Made by a program: the position numbers and the translations under genes | From: JBNKHG01 sp050290225 | GTDB taxonomy: Bacteria > Pseudomonadota > Gammaproteobacteria > Pseudomonadales > Cellvibrionaceae | DNA: 25,332 nt | Direction of reading: 5' to 3' | NCBI GenBank assembly: GCA_050290225.1 | Contig: JBNKHG010000034.1 | Span: 1 to 25,332 of the forward strand | Shown here: piece by piece, positions 8,489-16,087 of the stretch | Layout of the letters: each line of letters opens with the position of its first letter | How positions within the stretch are numbered: the stretch's first letter is position 1 | The notes under the pieces: generated by a model | The model's database searches: none | Seen by the model: only the letters and a program-made list of their open reading frames with translations | Told to the model about the DNA's origin: nothing

Positions 8489-11062
8489 TCAAAATTCGTA
8501 ACCTAGGCTTACCCCATAAGTACGCGGAGGCTGGAGATGAGCGCTATGAACTTGCCCGTATGCCTCACCAAAAGCACTAAGGTTTTCTATAACATCATCA
8601 TCCTCAATGTTGTTTACGAAAGCGGATGCACTCCAGCCGGTGCTTGGATTTTCCCATATCAGACGAATATCCGTACGATGATACGATGGCCGAAGGTCAC
8701 GACTAGTATTGAATTCCATGAAATAAGTTTCATCCACCCAGGAAAAATTAGCACGGGCAGTTAAATCACCGTATCGCCCTATTTCCCACGTGTAGGCTGC
8801 ACCAAAATTTACTTTCCATTCAGGAGATCGAGGAAGAACGTTACCACTTACATCCTCTATCACACTCCTTGTGACATCTTGTGCATTTGTGAACTTATCA
8901 TATCGAGCATGCAGATATGAAACCATGGCCGTCAACTCTAACTGCGAAATAGGCCTGGATTGAATCTCCGCCTCGAGGCCATAAATCGTCGCCGCCGCTG
9001 CATTTCGGATGAATCCTTTATTATTCAAAACCTGAAATTCTTGCTTGTCTTGATAATCGTTGTAAAACCCTGTTAGATTAACTTGCAATTTATTGTTCCA
9101 AAGAAGACTTTTCAAACCTGCCTCATATGCCGTGAGCGTTTCCGGGTCAAAATCATCATTACCCAGACCATTAAATCCGCCTGCTTTATATCCTGTAGCG
9201 ATAGAAGCAAAAACCATCATGTCTTCTGTTATCGAATAATTTGCGGCAAACCGCCCGGTAACTTCAGACCAAGACCCCTCTTGCGGATTGGGGTTATCAC
9301 CGAATTCAGCAAAAACATAGTTTGGATTTCCATCCCATACTCCAACACTAAATCCAGCGTTATAATTTTTTTCATCACGCGAATAACGCACTCCGTAAGT
9401 TAACTCAAGTCTATCGTTGATTTGATGATCGAGCTGAGCAAATACCCCCAGCGATGCAGTCTCCACTGCCTCCAGAATATCCAACCTCGTTGGCTGACCG
9501 GCGGCCAATAGATCATAGGAAGATCCCACACCAAAATCTTGCCGAGTGTCTTCTTCATAATAATACAAACCCGTGATCCATTTAATTCGACCTCCACCAT
9601 CGTAAGAAAATTGCAACTCCTGACTGAAAGTTTCATACTGAAGATCATATGGCACTATCAATGTCACCAAGTCTGAATTGCTTGCATCCCAGAGCACGAA
9701 AGTTTCCGAATCGTTGTAGCTTGACAGAGAGCGGACAAGGTAGTTTCCTAGAGACCAATCAATATCAATTGACACTCCTTGAGCACTGTCATCCCCTTTA
9801 TGCTTAACAGCACTACGAGTCTCTCGGCGATTCTCAATCGCTGGATTCACTCCAACTCCTGGCGCCAACCAAGGATTGGGAATCTGACCGCCGAGAAAAT
9901 TTACCAGAGTTGGGGCGTCAGGGTAACCATAAATAAGACTCTTTGTGCTTGTACCTTTGTTTGTATAGTCATAGCCACTAATAAAGATGTCGATATCATT
10001 GGTAGGGGTATAGAGTAGTGAAGCTCGAATAGCCGTATAATCCGAGTCATTCAAATCATCGCCGTTGGTTAGATTTCGGGTATATCCATCACGATCTTCG
10101 GACACCAGTGCGAAGCGACTCTGCAGGTTTTCGCTGATTGGAAGATTCAGCACTCCTTTGATCTTGCGGTGGGCATAATTGCCGACTTCCAAACCAACTT
10201 GGCCTTCCACTTCGTCAGATGGGCGATTAGTAATAATGTTGATGGTACCCCCTACGACATTTTTGCCATAGAGCGTTCCCTGGGGCCCTCGCAAAACTTC
10301 AATCCGTGATACATCGTAAAAATCTCGCGTCATAAAAGCTGTTGACTGGAGGTAATGTCCATCGATGTGAATGGCTACCCCGGGGTCAAATCCAACACCG
10401 AAACTTCCAGAACTAATACCACGCAAAGAAACCTGAGCTTGACCACCGTCATTCTTACCGTAGACGAGGCCAGGCACAAATTCTTGGAGGCTGGATACAT
10501 TATCAATGCCTAGGTGTTCCAGTTTTTTCTCAGAAAACGCACTAATAGAAATGGGAACGTCTTGTGCGTTTTGCTCTCTCTTTTGAGCGGTAACTATTAC
10601 CTCTTCCAGCCTGGCCGTTGATTTCCGTGCTACTTCATAGTCGCTCTGGGCTGCTGCATTATTCGCGCCGCCAGCCCCGACCAAAAAGCTAATCACTGTC
10701 GCCAGGATACTTTTTTTACTGTTCATTATATCGCTCTCCCCACTGTTATCGTCAGAATCACGCGAAATGGTGATCACTTCGCGCCGGGTAAGGCCGGCGG
10801 AGAGAGCGGTACCCTTGAACAACTCCGTTAACGCCTGCTTGAGCGTGTAACGGCCTTTCAGAGGGTTGGTTTCGATGTCGGTGACATCGGCGGATTGGAA
10901 GATGACCGGGTAGCCGGTCTGGCGTGACAGCGTCTTAATTGCCTGTTCGGCTTTGGCTTGCGGGATGTCCAGGGAATAGCGTTTATCCGCTTTCGCTGTT
11001 GCATCCGCTACTGCAGTCAATGCCTGGGCAATACTTAGCCAGAGGATCACTAGGATTCTCAC
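8489..11062 (-). CDS. TonB-dependent outer-membrane receptor with N-terminal STN signalling domain
   Basis: The frame is open from a GTG at 11134, but the GTG at 11062 is preferred. It follows AAGGCGGATTGGA, begins a proper signal peptide (RILVILWLSIAQALTAVADA), and the GTG at 11134 lies inside the upstream promoter-like element. The product is 857 residues. The STN domain (KRYSLDIPQAKAEQAIKTL to TRREVITIS) contacts FecR in the periplasm. It is followed by MNSKKSILATVISFLVGAGG and NNAAAQ, which looks like a second signal peptide, then a TonB-box-like LEEVIVTAQK, the plug (LRGPQGTLYGKNVVGGTINI) and a 22-strand barrel ending in an aromatic residue (GYEF). DNA for the STN part is GC-rich like FecR, while the plug and barrel are clearly more AT-rich, so the two halves probably have different origins. 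Confidence 0.93.
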   Translation of the reverse strand: MRILVILWLSIAQALTAVADATAKADKRYSLDIPQAKAEQAIKTLSRQTGYPVIFQSADVTDIETNPLKGRYTLKQALTELFKGTALSAGLTRREVITISRDSDDNSGESDIMNSKKSILATVISFLVGAGGANNAAAQSDYEVARKSTARLEEVIVTAQKREQNAQDVPISISAFSEKKLEHLGIDNVSSLQEFVPGLVYGKNDGGQAQVSLRGISSGSFGVGFDPGVAIHIDGHYLQSTAFMTRDFYDVSRIEVLRGPQGTLYGKNVVGGTINIITNRPSDEVEGQVGLEVGNYAHRKIKGVLNLPISENLQSRFALVSEDRDGYTRNLTNGDDLNDSDYTAIRASLLYTPTNDIDIFISGYDYTNKGTSTKSLIYGYPDAPTLVNFLGGQIPNPWLAPGVGVNPAIENRRETRSAVKHKGDDSAQGVSIDIDWSLGNYLVRSLSSYNDSETFVLWDASNSDLVTLIVPYDLQYETFSQELQFSYDGGGRIKWITGLYYYEEDTRQDFGVGSSYDLLAAGQPTRLDILEAVETASLGVFAQLDHQINDRLELTYGVRYSRDEKNYNAGFSVGVWDGNPNYVFAEFGDNPNPQEGSWSEVTGRFAANYSITEDMMVFASIATGYKAGGFNGLGNDDFDPETLTAYEAGLKSLLWNNKLQVNLTGFYNDYQDKQEFQVLNNKGFIRNAAAATIYGLEAEIQSRPISQLELTAMVSYLHARYDKFTNAQDVTRSVIEDVSGNVLPRSPEWKVNFGAAYTWEIGRYGDLTARANFSWVDETYFMEFNTSRDLRPSYHRTDIRLIWENPSTGWSASAFVNNIEDDDVIENLSAFGEAYGQVHSAHLQPPRTYGVSLGYEF
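10726..10741 (-). promoter_or_regulatory. internal ribosome site and ATG inside the receptor gene
   Basis: GGGGAG (10741-10736) stands nine bases before an in-frame ATG at 10726 that opens the second signal peptide. A start here would give a 745-residue receptor without STN domain but with its own export signal. The spacing and strength are as good as those of the real starts nearby, so it is either a relic of a once separate receptor gene or a working internal start. Confidence 0.6.
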
Positions 11063-11114
11063 TCCAATCCGCCTTGCGGTCGACGTTTCGAAACGCCTCG
11101 CCGGCGGCCTTGTA

Positions 11115-11148
11115 GAGGTAGTACCTCTGGCCACAAAAACCCTCTATA
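11115..11148 (-). promoter_or_regulatory. 32-bp element upstream of the receptor (copy 1), candidate FecI-type promoter/operator
   Basis: On the plus strand the block at 11117-11148 begins GGTAGTACCTC and ends AAAAACCCTCTATA; 24 of 32 positions match a second copy at 13385-13416. Its core AGAGGTA/TACCTCT (11115-11129) is a near-perfect palindrome. It ends about 53 bases before the preferred receptor start. Two such copies, one before the receptor and one before the sigma factor, are what an autoregulated ECF regulon would show. It does not obviously match the E. coli FecI promoter, so assignment to this sigma factor is inference. Confidence 0.55.
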
Positions 11149-11211
11149 TAAATTTCAAAAAAATGTAAAAAAATTTTTCGTGAACATTTTTTGCTTCGTT
11201 GCGAGCGTGTT

Positions 11212-11295
11212 GTCGGAATGAATTCCGACCTGAAAATGATAAAGTCGGAATGGAATCCGACCTGCTCATGCGGCTTTGTCGGGATAAATCCCGAC
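11212..11295. repeat. REP-like array of three 18-bp palindromes
   Basis: Three hairpin units, each starting GTCGG and ending CCGAC, occur at 11212-11229, 11244-11261 and 11278-11295, spaced 32 and 34 bases start to start. Arms are GTCGGAAT/ATTCCGAC, GTCGGA/TCCGAC and GTCGGGAT/ATCCCGAC. This is the size and symmetry of bacterial REP sequences. They sit between FecR and the receptor, where such elements often modulate mRNA stability. A fourth GC-rich hairpin (GCCCGG/CCGGGC, about 11309-11330) lies close to the FecR end. Confidence 0.75.
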
Positions 11296-11362
11296 CCACA
11301 ACGGTTGAAGCCCGGGCAGGCGCCGGGCCGTTATTTTCGGAATGAGCTTCAACCCACAGGGG

Positions 11363-12520
11363 TTAGCCCTGAGGGGGACGGCCGAGCTGTACCGTGTTGG
11401 CGTCCACATAGGTCACCTCGATGCCGTAGGCGGTTTCCAGGGTTTCCAGCAGCGTGTCGATATTGCCGGTGGGAAAGATACCGCTGAATTTACGATCTCG
11501 CAGGGCCGGGTCAGCAATCTCGATGTTGAGACGGGTGTGGCGGTCGAATTCCCGCACCACCTGGTCGAGCGGTGTCTCGGAGAAGTCGAACAGACCCTCC
11601 CGCCAGGAGAGGCTGCGGCGGATTTCCTCTTCGGTGACGGTTTTGATTTTCGGTGCGGGCTCCCGGGCCGACAGAACCAGGTGTTGGCCGGCATCCAATA
11701 TTGTTTGTACCAGGGGCGGCTCTTTTTGGGCGCGGGTGTCCGGTGGCTGATCTTCACCACTGGTTGCAGTTTTCGGTGGCGCTCCATCGGGCGTCATGTG
11801 TTCCGACGCCTCTTTCGTTACTGATGGCGGTTGCGCCCGCAGTTCCACTCGGCCTTCAGTGACGGTTACTTCCAGGTCTGTGCCCTCCTTCCACGTTCTG
11901 TCCAGCCGCACGGCGAAGGCGGTGCCCACGGCGCGGATAGTTTTGCCGTTGGCGTGCACCACGAAAGGCCGTTCGGGGTTGTGGGCCACCTGGAAGAAGA
12001 CTTCGCCCCGGCGCAGGAAGATGTGGCGCTGTTTGTCGTTGTAGGCTATGTCGATGCGGCTGTCGGTGTTGAGTTTGACCACGCTGCCGTCGGCCAAGGT
12101 CTGCTCCAGGTAGCCGCCAATGGGCGTCTCCAACTCGGTGGGGAACTGGGGCAAAAACATGCCGCGCAATAGTACGGCCATGACCAGGAGCAGTACGCCA
12201 GTGGCTGCCGCGAAGGTACCTAGGCGCTGCGGGACAAATAGGGCACGGAATCCTGTACCCTCCGGGCGGCCGCGGGTAATTGGCCGATAGTGTTCCGCAG
12301 CATCGCGCAGGGCCGGCTCCAGACCGTTGAGGATGTTGAGTTCAGCCGACAACCTCGCCAAGCGCCGCACTTCCGCTGTGTGACGGGGACTACGCTGCAT
12401 CCATTCCCGGAACGCTTCCACGTCCGCCGGGGTAAGGTCGCCAGTTTCGAGCTGGGCAATCCAGCTGCATGCTTCAGCGGTGATGTCTGGAGTCTGGTTC
12501 GCAAGCTGGTTTCTACTCAT
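11363..12520 (-). CDS. FecR-family anti-sigma/sigma regulator
   Basis: A 385-residue inner-membrane regulator that holds the ECF sigma factor and receives the signal from the receptor's STN domain. The N-terminal DUF4880-type cytoplasmic segment shows WIAQLETGDLTPADVEAFREWM and SPRHTAEVRRLARL (residues 20-60). One transmembrane helix lies at about 101-123. The periplasmic FecR domain follows (GYLEQTLADGSVVKLNTDS, RRGEVFFQVAH, VRAVGTAF-like segment), then a Pro/Lys/Glu-rich linker around 245-275 and a C-terminal STN-like region (FDFSETPLDQVVREFDRHT). It has a strong GGGAGG ribosome site and overlaps the sigma gene by four bases. Orientation and order (sigma, FecR, STN receptor) match cell-surface signalling systems. 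Confidence 0.94.
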   Translation of the reverse strand: MSRNQLANQTPDITAEACSWIAQLETGDLTPADVEAFREWMQRSPRHTAEVRRLARLSAELNILNGLEPALRDAAEHYRPITRGRPEGTGFRALFVPQRLGTFAAATGVLLLVMAVLLRGMFLPQFPTELETPIGGYLEQTLADGSVVKLNTDSRIDIAYNDKQRHIFLRRGEVFFQVAHNPERPFVVHANGKTIRAVGTAFAVRLDRTWKEGTDLEVTVTEGRVELRAQPPSVTKEASEHMTPDGAPPKTATSGEDQPPDTRAQKEPPLVQTILDAGQHLVLSAREPAPKIKTVTEEEIRRSLSWREGLFDFSETPLDQVVREFDRHTRLNIEIADPALRDRKFSGIFPTGNIDTLLETLETAYGIEVTYVDANTVQLGRPPQG

Positions 12521-13128
12521 GGATCTGTCCTCCCTGGGTGTTCCCGATCACGCCGCATCTCACCTGGATTATCGGCCGGGCAGGCCTCCCGCTCCAGGTG
12601 CCGAGCCATATAGTCGCTACAGCGTTTTAGACCGGCGGAGGCGTGTTTTTCCACGGTACTGACCGAGATATCCAGTTTCCTGGCGATTTCCTTGTGAGAG
12701 TAGCCGTGTACCTTTTTCATCAGAAAGACCTTTTGGCACTGACTGGGGAGCGTGGCCACTGCCTGGCCGAACAGGATCATCCGCTGGTGGGCGTCCAGCT
12801 GCTCCTCGAGGCTCGGCTCCTCCACAGGGTACTCCTGGGGCGCGAAGTCTTCCACAAAGTCGATCAGGGAACGGGATTTTTTGTCCAGGTCCTTGCGGAC
12901 GATATTTCTCGCCACACCGAACAGAAAGGCCCGGGGCTCCTGAATCTGCCGGGACTGTTCCGCCTCCAGGGCACGAAGCACGGTCTCCTGGCAAATATCT
13001 TCCACATCCTGGCGGCTGGAGGTGAACCGACGCAAGAAGCGCTTCAGGATGGATTCGTTCTCCTGAAATACGCCGAATATCCGCAAGGCTTCGCGGTTCT
13101 GCTTTGGTTTGCTCGTATTGCTTCCCAT
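12517..13128 (-). CDS. ECF RNA polymerase sigma factor, FecI type
   Basis: A sigma-70 family ECF factor of about 203 residues. Region 2 covers ILKRFLRRFTSSRQDVEDICQETVLRA and FLFGVARNIVRKDLDKKSR; region 4 covers LPSQCQKVFLMKKVHGYSHKEIARKLDISVSTVEKH, a good helix-turn-helix. The frame extends to a TTG at 13143, but the ATG at 13128 is chosen because GAGAAGG lies just upstream. It overlaps FecR by four bases. Its own upstream region contains the 32-bp element also found before the receptor, 257 bases away, which suggests autoregulation. It presumably directs transcription of the receptor and perhaps of the downstream hydrolase and CoA ligase. Confidence 0.94.
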   Translation of the reverse strand: MGSNTSKPKQNREALRIFGVFQENESILKRFLRRFTSSRQDVEDICQETVLRALEAEQSRQIQEPRAFLFGVARNIVRKDLDKKSRSLIDFVEDFAPQEYPVEEPSLEEQLDAHQRMILFGQAVATLPSQCQKVFLMKKVHGYSHKEIARKLDISVSTVEKHASAGLKRCSDYMARHLEREACPADNPGEMRRDREHPGRTDP

Positions 13129-13143
13129 CCGCCTTCTCGTCAA

Positions 13144-13988
13144 CCGTCGGTCCTGGGCTTGGATCTTTGCGTATTTGACTTGACGTTATTTGGCCGGGCG
13201 GGCCCTGCGTCTGGTCCCAACCCCGGGTTGCGCGGTAGTGATATCTTTCAATTCAGCCTACCCCTAGAGATAGCCCAGATTTTGCCCACTGTCACCCGCC
13301 GCCGTGTCGGCATACACCCGGCCACTTGGCCCTTTTCGGCCCATCGGGGATTGCCGCACCTCGCTTTCGCGTCAGATACATAAAGGTAGTACCTCCTGTG
13401 GCGAAAAACCGCTATAGGAATGTTAATGAGAAATTGAAAATTTAGATAAAAGAGGGCGATACAAAAAAGCTCTGGGCCGAATTGCAGGGCCCAGAGGGGG
13501 CCACCTTAGAGGACAAGGAGCATGAGTTTCAGGAATTAACTTGCCTATTCCGTGACAGCATCACACAAGAATCGACACAATCCATAGCATTAGCGTAAAT
13601 ATTTCCTTCGCTACGCAAGCGACTCTATGGTGAACCCACTGCCAATTGAATACCAGAGCATTTCCGGTCTTATTAATTGGCAAAACCAGACAATCTGTCG
13701 TCTGCGACAATGGAAAATTCAGACCAGAGTGGCAGTCTGGGCTGACCTCTGTCACAGACTCAACCTTTGTCCTATTTCGCTGGTTATGATGGCAATTTTT
13801 GCTATAGATAATAGGCATATTCATCGCTAGACTAAGCCCATTTAGGACTGATTGAAATCGTGACGCCTAAAAAAGTAGCAGTACACCTGCCTTCCACTAA
13901 TCAATGCAGGAGAAATCAAAAACATCAACAACGGTCTTAAGACCCTGTATCAAAAAATTCATTATTATAATAAAAGGAGAGAAACCCT
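13144..13988. other. 845-bp intergenic region upstream of the sigma factor
   Basis: This stretch holds the sigma-side copy of the 32-bp element (13385-13416) and otherwise no gene I can support. A minus-strand frame at 13561-13824 and plus-strand frames here lack ribosome sites. One plus-strand open stretch (13446-13598) reads protein-like (KEGDTKKLWAELQGPEGA) but has no start codon. A 12-bp palindrome GGTCTTAAGACC lies at about 13935-13946, just upstream of the 56-residue ORF. Confidence 0.5.
13385..13416 (-). promoter_or_regulatory. 32-bp element upstream of the sigma factor (copy 2)
   Basis: On the plus strand it begins GGTAGTACCTC and ends AAAAACCGCTATA. The first 11 bases are identical to the receptor copy, and the A-tract and CTATA end are at the same total length. 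It lies 257 bases from the chosen sigma ATG, leaving a long leader. Probable shared regulatory site of the FecI/FecR system. Confidence 0.55.
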
Positions 13989-14159
13989 ATGATAGGTCCC
14001 GCTGAAATCAAGGCCTTACAGGATTATCCCGAAGACTACATGCCTACGGAAATCCCGAGCTTCTCGGAAGATACTCGTGAACCACCCAAGGAAGCCAGGC
14101 AGACATCAGTCCTACTGATGAACCCTTTCCCCACGCATAAGAAAATCAGCGCCTGGTAG
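13989..14159 (+). CDS. small hypothetical protein, 56 residues
   Basis: A short plus-strand gene in an otherwise minus-strand region. AAAAGGAGAG stands about eight bases before the ATG, one of the best ribosome sites in the window. The product begins MIGPAEIKALQDYPEDYMPT and ends PFPTHKKISAW. It is acidic and proline-rich in the first two thirds and basic at the end, with no membrane helix, signal peptide or known motif. It could be a genuine microprotein, a leader peptide, or the surviving 5' end of a larger gene whose remainder was lost. No function is proposed. Confidence 0.6.
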   Translation: MIGPAEIKALQDYPEDYMPTEIPSFSEDTREPPKEARQTSVLLMNPFPTHKKISAW

Positions 14160-14226
14160 TCCATTTACAAACTGCTGCCAGCAGGCTTGACGGCAAAGCG
14201 GAGTTTTTTAGAAGAGATCCCTTTTT

Positions 14227-14251
14227 CAGAGTCACATGGCGCGTGACTCTG
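14227..14251. repeat. perfect 9-bp inverted repeat
   Basis: CAGAGTCAC (14227-14235) pairs with GTGACTCTG (14243-14251) around a seven-base loop. A run of five T lies on the plus-strand 5' side only, so it does not have intrinsic-terminator form in either direction. It could be an operator or an mRNA end hairpin between the convergent 56-residue ORF and the small membrane protein. Confidence 0.6.
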
Positions 14252-14339
14252 ACAGGGTTATGCGGCCAGCCCCGCCACGAAGCGCAGCAATGGACGACTG
14301 CGGAAAGCCAAGTGAGGCCGAGTCTCACCAAAACCCCGG

Positions 14340-14552
14340 TTATATGTTGTTTATGACTCGACTAAAAATGAAACCCACCGCGGCACAAGATACCCCAATG
14401 ATTGCACCGATAACGGCAAAATAGATACCTGCCTGATAGCCTGAGATAAATTGAGTTTGGACACATTCAAACACAGGGAAAGTACTGAAATAAATTCCCA
14501 GGAACATGCCGATCATTGCCAGTAGGATACCCAAAATATTTCCGATTTTCAT
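14340..14552 (-). CDS. small membrane protein with two predicted helices
   Basis: The best start is the ATG at 14552, because a near-consensus GGAGGTGATT lies directly before it; a nearer 5' ATG at 14564 overlaps that ribosome site. The product is 70 residues, MKIGNILGILLAMIGMFLGI at the N terminus, with hydrophobic stretches at roughly 4-26 and 42-63 separated by a short polar loop (VQTQFISGYQAG). No family was recognised. It is transcribed alone, downstream of the thiolase terminator, with a copy of a 29-bp repeat about 107 bases upstream. Strong ribosome site and clean helix pattern make it likely to be expressed; the role is unknown. Confidence 0.8.
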   Translation of the reverse strand: MKIGNILGILLAMIGMFLGIYFSTFPVFECVQTQFISGYQAGIYFAVIGAIIGVSCAAVGFIFSRVINNI

Positions 14553-14658
14553 AATCACCTCCATATTTAGAGAGATATTGCTATGCAGGGGTTCTACGAG
14601 TTTTGAGTAACATCAACAGATCCGTTTAATTAGTGTACGAACAATCATGACGTCAAGG

Positions 14659-14687
14659 CCATAGCACTTAGGGACAATTTACTTAGC
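14659..14687. repeat. 29-bp dispersed repeat, copy 1
   Basis: CCATAGC, seven variable bases, then GACAATTTACTTAGC. The same arrangement recurs at 24065-24093 with 24 of 29 positions identical. This copy is upstream of the small membrane protein gene. Confidence 0.7.
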
Positions 14688-14807
14688 GGAATAGGCAAAG
14701 TCGCATTCACTCAACCAACAATGCCGCCACCCATAAAACCTATAGCCTTACACCTTGGCGCCGTGTGGGTCGTGTCGCTTAACCGGCATAATCAAGTATT
14801 GAGAGAT

Positions 14808-14831
14808 AAAAAAACCCACCATCAGGTGGGT
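14808..14831 (-). terminator. intrinsic terminator of the beta-oxidation operon
   Basis: Read on the minus strand, ACCCACC (14831-14825), a four-base loop, GGTGGGT (14820-14814) and seven T residues follow the thiolase stop by about 40 bases. This is a textbook rho-independent terminator and marks the end of the operon that starts near 24011. Confidence 0.93.
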
Positions 14832-14869
14832 AAATGCGGGGAGAATCCAACTGTTCTCTGGCAGTTTTA

Positions 14870-16057
14870 TCAACACACTTCAAACAAACCGGCTGCACCC
14901 ATGCCACCGCCGACGCACATGGTGATCACCACATATTTCACACCACGACGTTTGCCTTCAATCAACGCATGCCCCACCATACGCGCGCCGCTCATACCGT
15001 AGGGGTGACCAACGGAGATGGCACCGCCGTTGACGTTGAGGCGCTCATTGGGAATACCCAGCTTGTCGCGGCAGTAAAGTACCTGCACAGCAAAGGCTTC
15101 ATTCAGTTCCCACAAGCCGATATCGTCAATGGACAGGCCGTTGCGTTTCAACAGCTTCGGAATGGCGAATACCGGACCGATACCCATTTCATCAGGCTCG
15201 CACCCCGCCACCGCCAGGCCACGGTAGATACCGAGAGGCTCCAGGCCACGTTGCTCAGCGAGTTTTGCGTCCATGACCACGGCGGCGGAGGCACCGTCGG
15301 ACAGCTGGCTGGCGTTGCCTGCGGTAATCACACCGCCGTCAATAACCGGATTCAACCCAGCCAGGTCCTGGGCCGTTGTCTGCGGGCGGTTACCTTCGTC
15401 CTTGGACAGGGTGACCTCTTCGTAGCTAACCTCCTTGGTTTCCTTGTTGACGACAGCTTTCACTGAAGTCAGGGGAACGATTTCGTCGTCGAACTTACCC
15501 GCCTCCTGGGCGGCGGCCGTGCGCATCTGGCTTTCCAGGGCGTATTCATCCTGGGCTTCGCGGCTGATGCCGTAGCGCTTGGCCACCACTTCGGCTGTCT
15601 GCAGCATCGGCATATACATGTCCTTGTGAACCGCCAGCAGTTTTTCGTCCTCCATCATGTAGCCGTTCATATGGTCGTTTTGCACAAGGCTGATGGACTC
15701 GACACCGGCGCCAACTGCGATGGGTAAGCCGTCGGTGATCACCTGCTTGGCGGCAGTGGCGATGGCATAAAGGCCTGAGGAGCATTGCCGATCCAGACTC
15801 ATACCGCCCACTGTCACCGGCAAGCCGGCGGCAAGTGCCGCCGTGCGGCCGATATTGTAACCGGTGGTTCCCTGCTGCAGGGCACAACCCATCACCACAT
15901 CGTCCACTTCCCCCGGTTCAATGCCAGCGCGCTTTACCGCCTCGCGAATCGCATGACCCGCCAATTGCGGGCCCTTGGTGTTATTAAAGGCACCACGGTA
16001 AGCCTTACCGATAGGTGTCCTCGCGGTTGATACAATCACTGCGTCTTTCATAGTCAT
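14870..16057 (-). CDS. acetyl-CoA acyltransferase (thiolase)
   Basis: A full-length 395-residue degradative-type thiolase that cleaves 3-oxoacyl-CoA with CoA to acetyl-CoA and a shortened acyl-CoA. The nucleophile is C92 in LDRQCSSG; NEAFA, GHPYGMSGAR (H351) and the second active cysteine C381 in TMCVGGGMG complete the active site. AAAAGG lies upstream of the ATG. It is the last gene of the operon, 30 bases after the SDR, and is followed by an intrinsic terminator. No disruption or odd composition seen. Chain-length preference cannot be read from sequence. Confidence 0.96.
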   Translation of the reverse strand: MTMKDAVIVSTARTPIGKAYRGAFNNTKGPQLAGHAIREAVKRAGIEPGEVDDVVMGCALQQGTTGYNIGRTAALAAGLPVTVGGMSLDRQCSSGLYAIATAAKQVITDGLPIAVGAGVESISLVQNDHMNGYMMEDEKLLAVHKDMYMPMLQTAEVVAKRYGISREAQDEYALESQMRTAAAQEAGKFDDEIVPLTSVKAVVNKETKEVSYEEVTLSKDEGNRPQTTAQDLAGLNPVIDGGVITAGNASQLSDGASAAVVMDAKLAEQRGLEPLGIYRGLAVAGCEPDEMGIGPVFAIPKLLKRNGLSIDDIGLWELNEAFAVQVLYCRDKLGIPNERLNVNGGAISVGHPYGMSGARMVGHALIEGKRRGVKYVVITMCVGGGMGAAGLFEVC

Positions 16058-16087
16058 GGTTTCCTTTTAAAATGTGTTTCAGATGGA

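Larger units (their letters stand above)
14565..14869. other. 305-bp spacer between thiolase and small membrane protein gene
   Basis: It contains the thiolase terminator (14808-14831) and one copy of a 29-bp repeat (14659-14687). In the minus direction TTGACG (about 14655-14650) could be a -35 box for the membrane protein gene, but no well-spaced -10 box is clear. No coding signal was seen. Confidence 0.5.

Noticed and set aside
11212..11295. Hairpin array as a CRISPR array
   Set aside because: Only three 18-bp palindromic units with 14-16-base gaps that are too short for spacers, and no cas genes.
12643..13383. 246-residue plus-strand frame over the sigma factor
   Set aside because: Opposite a clear ECF sigma gene with good start and motifs; no ribosome site or homology signal.
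13446..13598. Plus-strand open stretch reading KEGDTKKLWAELQGPEGA
   Set aside because: Protein-like composition but no start codon or ribosome site; may be a gene remnant but cannot be supported.
14227..14251. Inverted repeat as an intrinsic terminator
   Set aside because: The T-run is on the wrong side for the plus strand and becomes an A-run on the minus strand.
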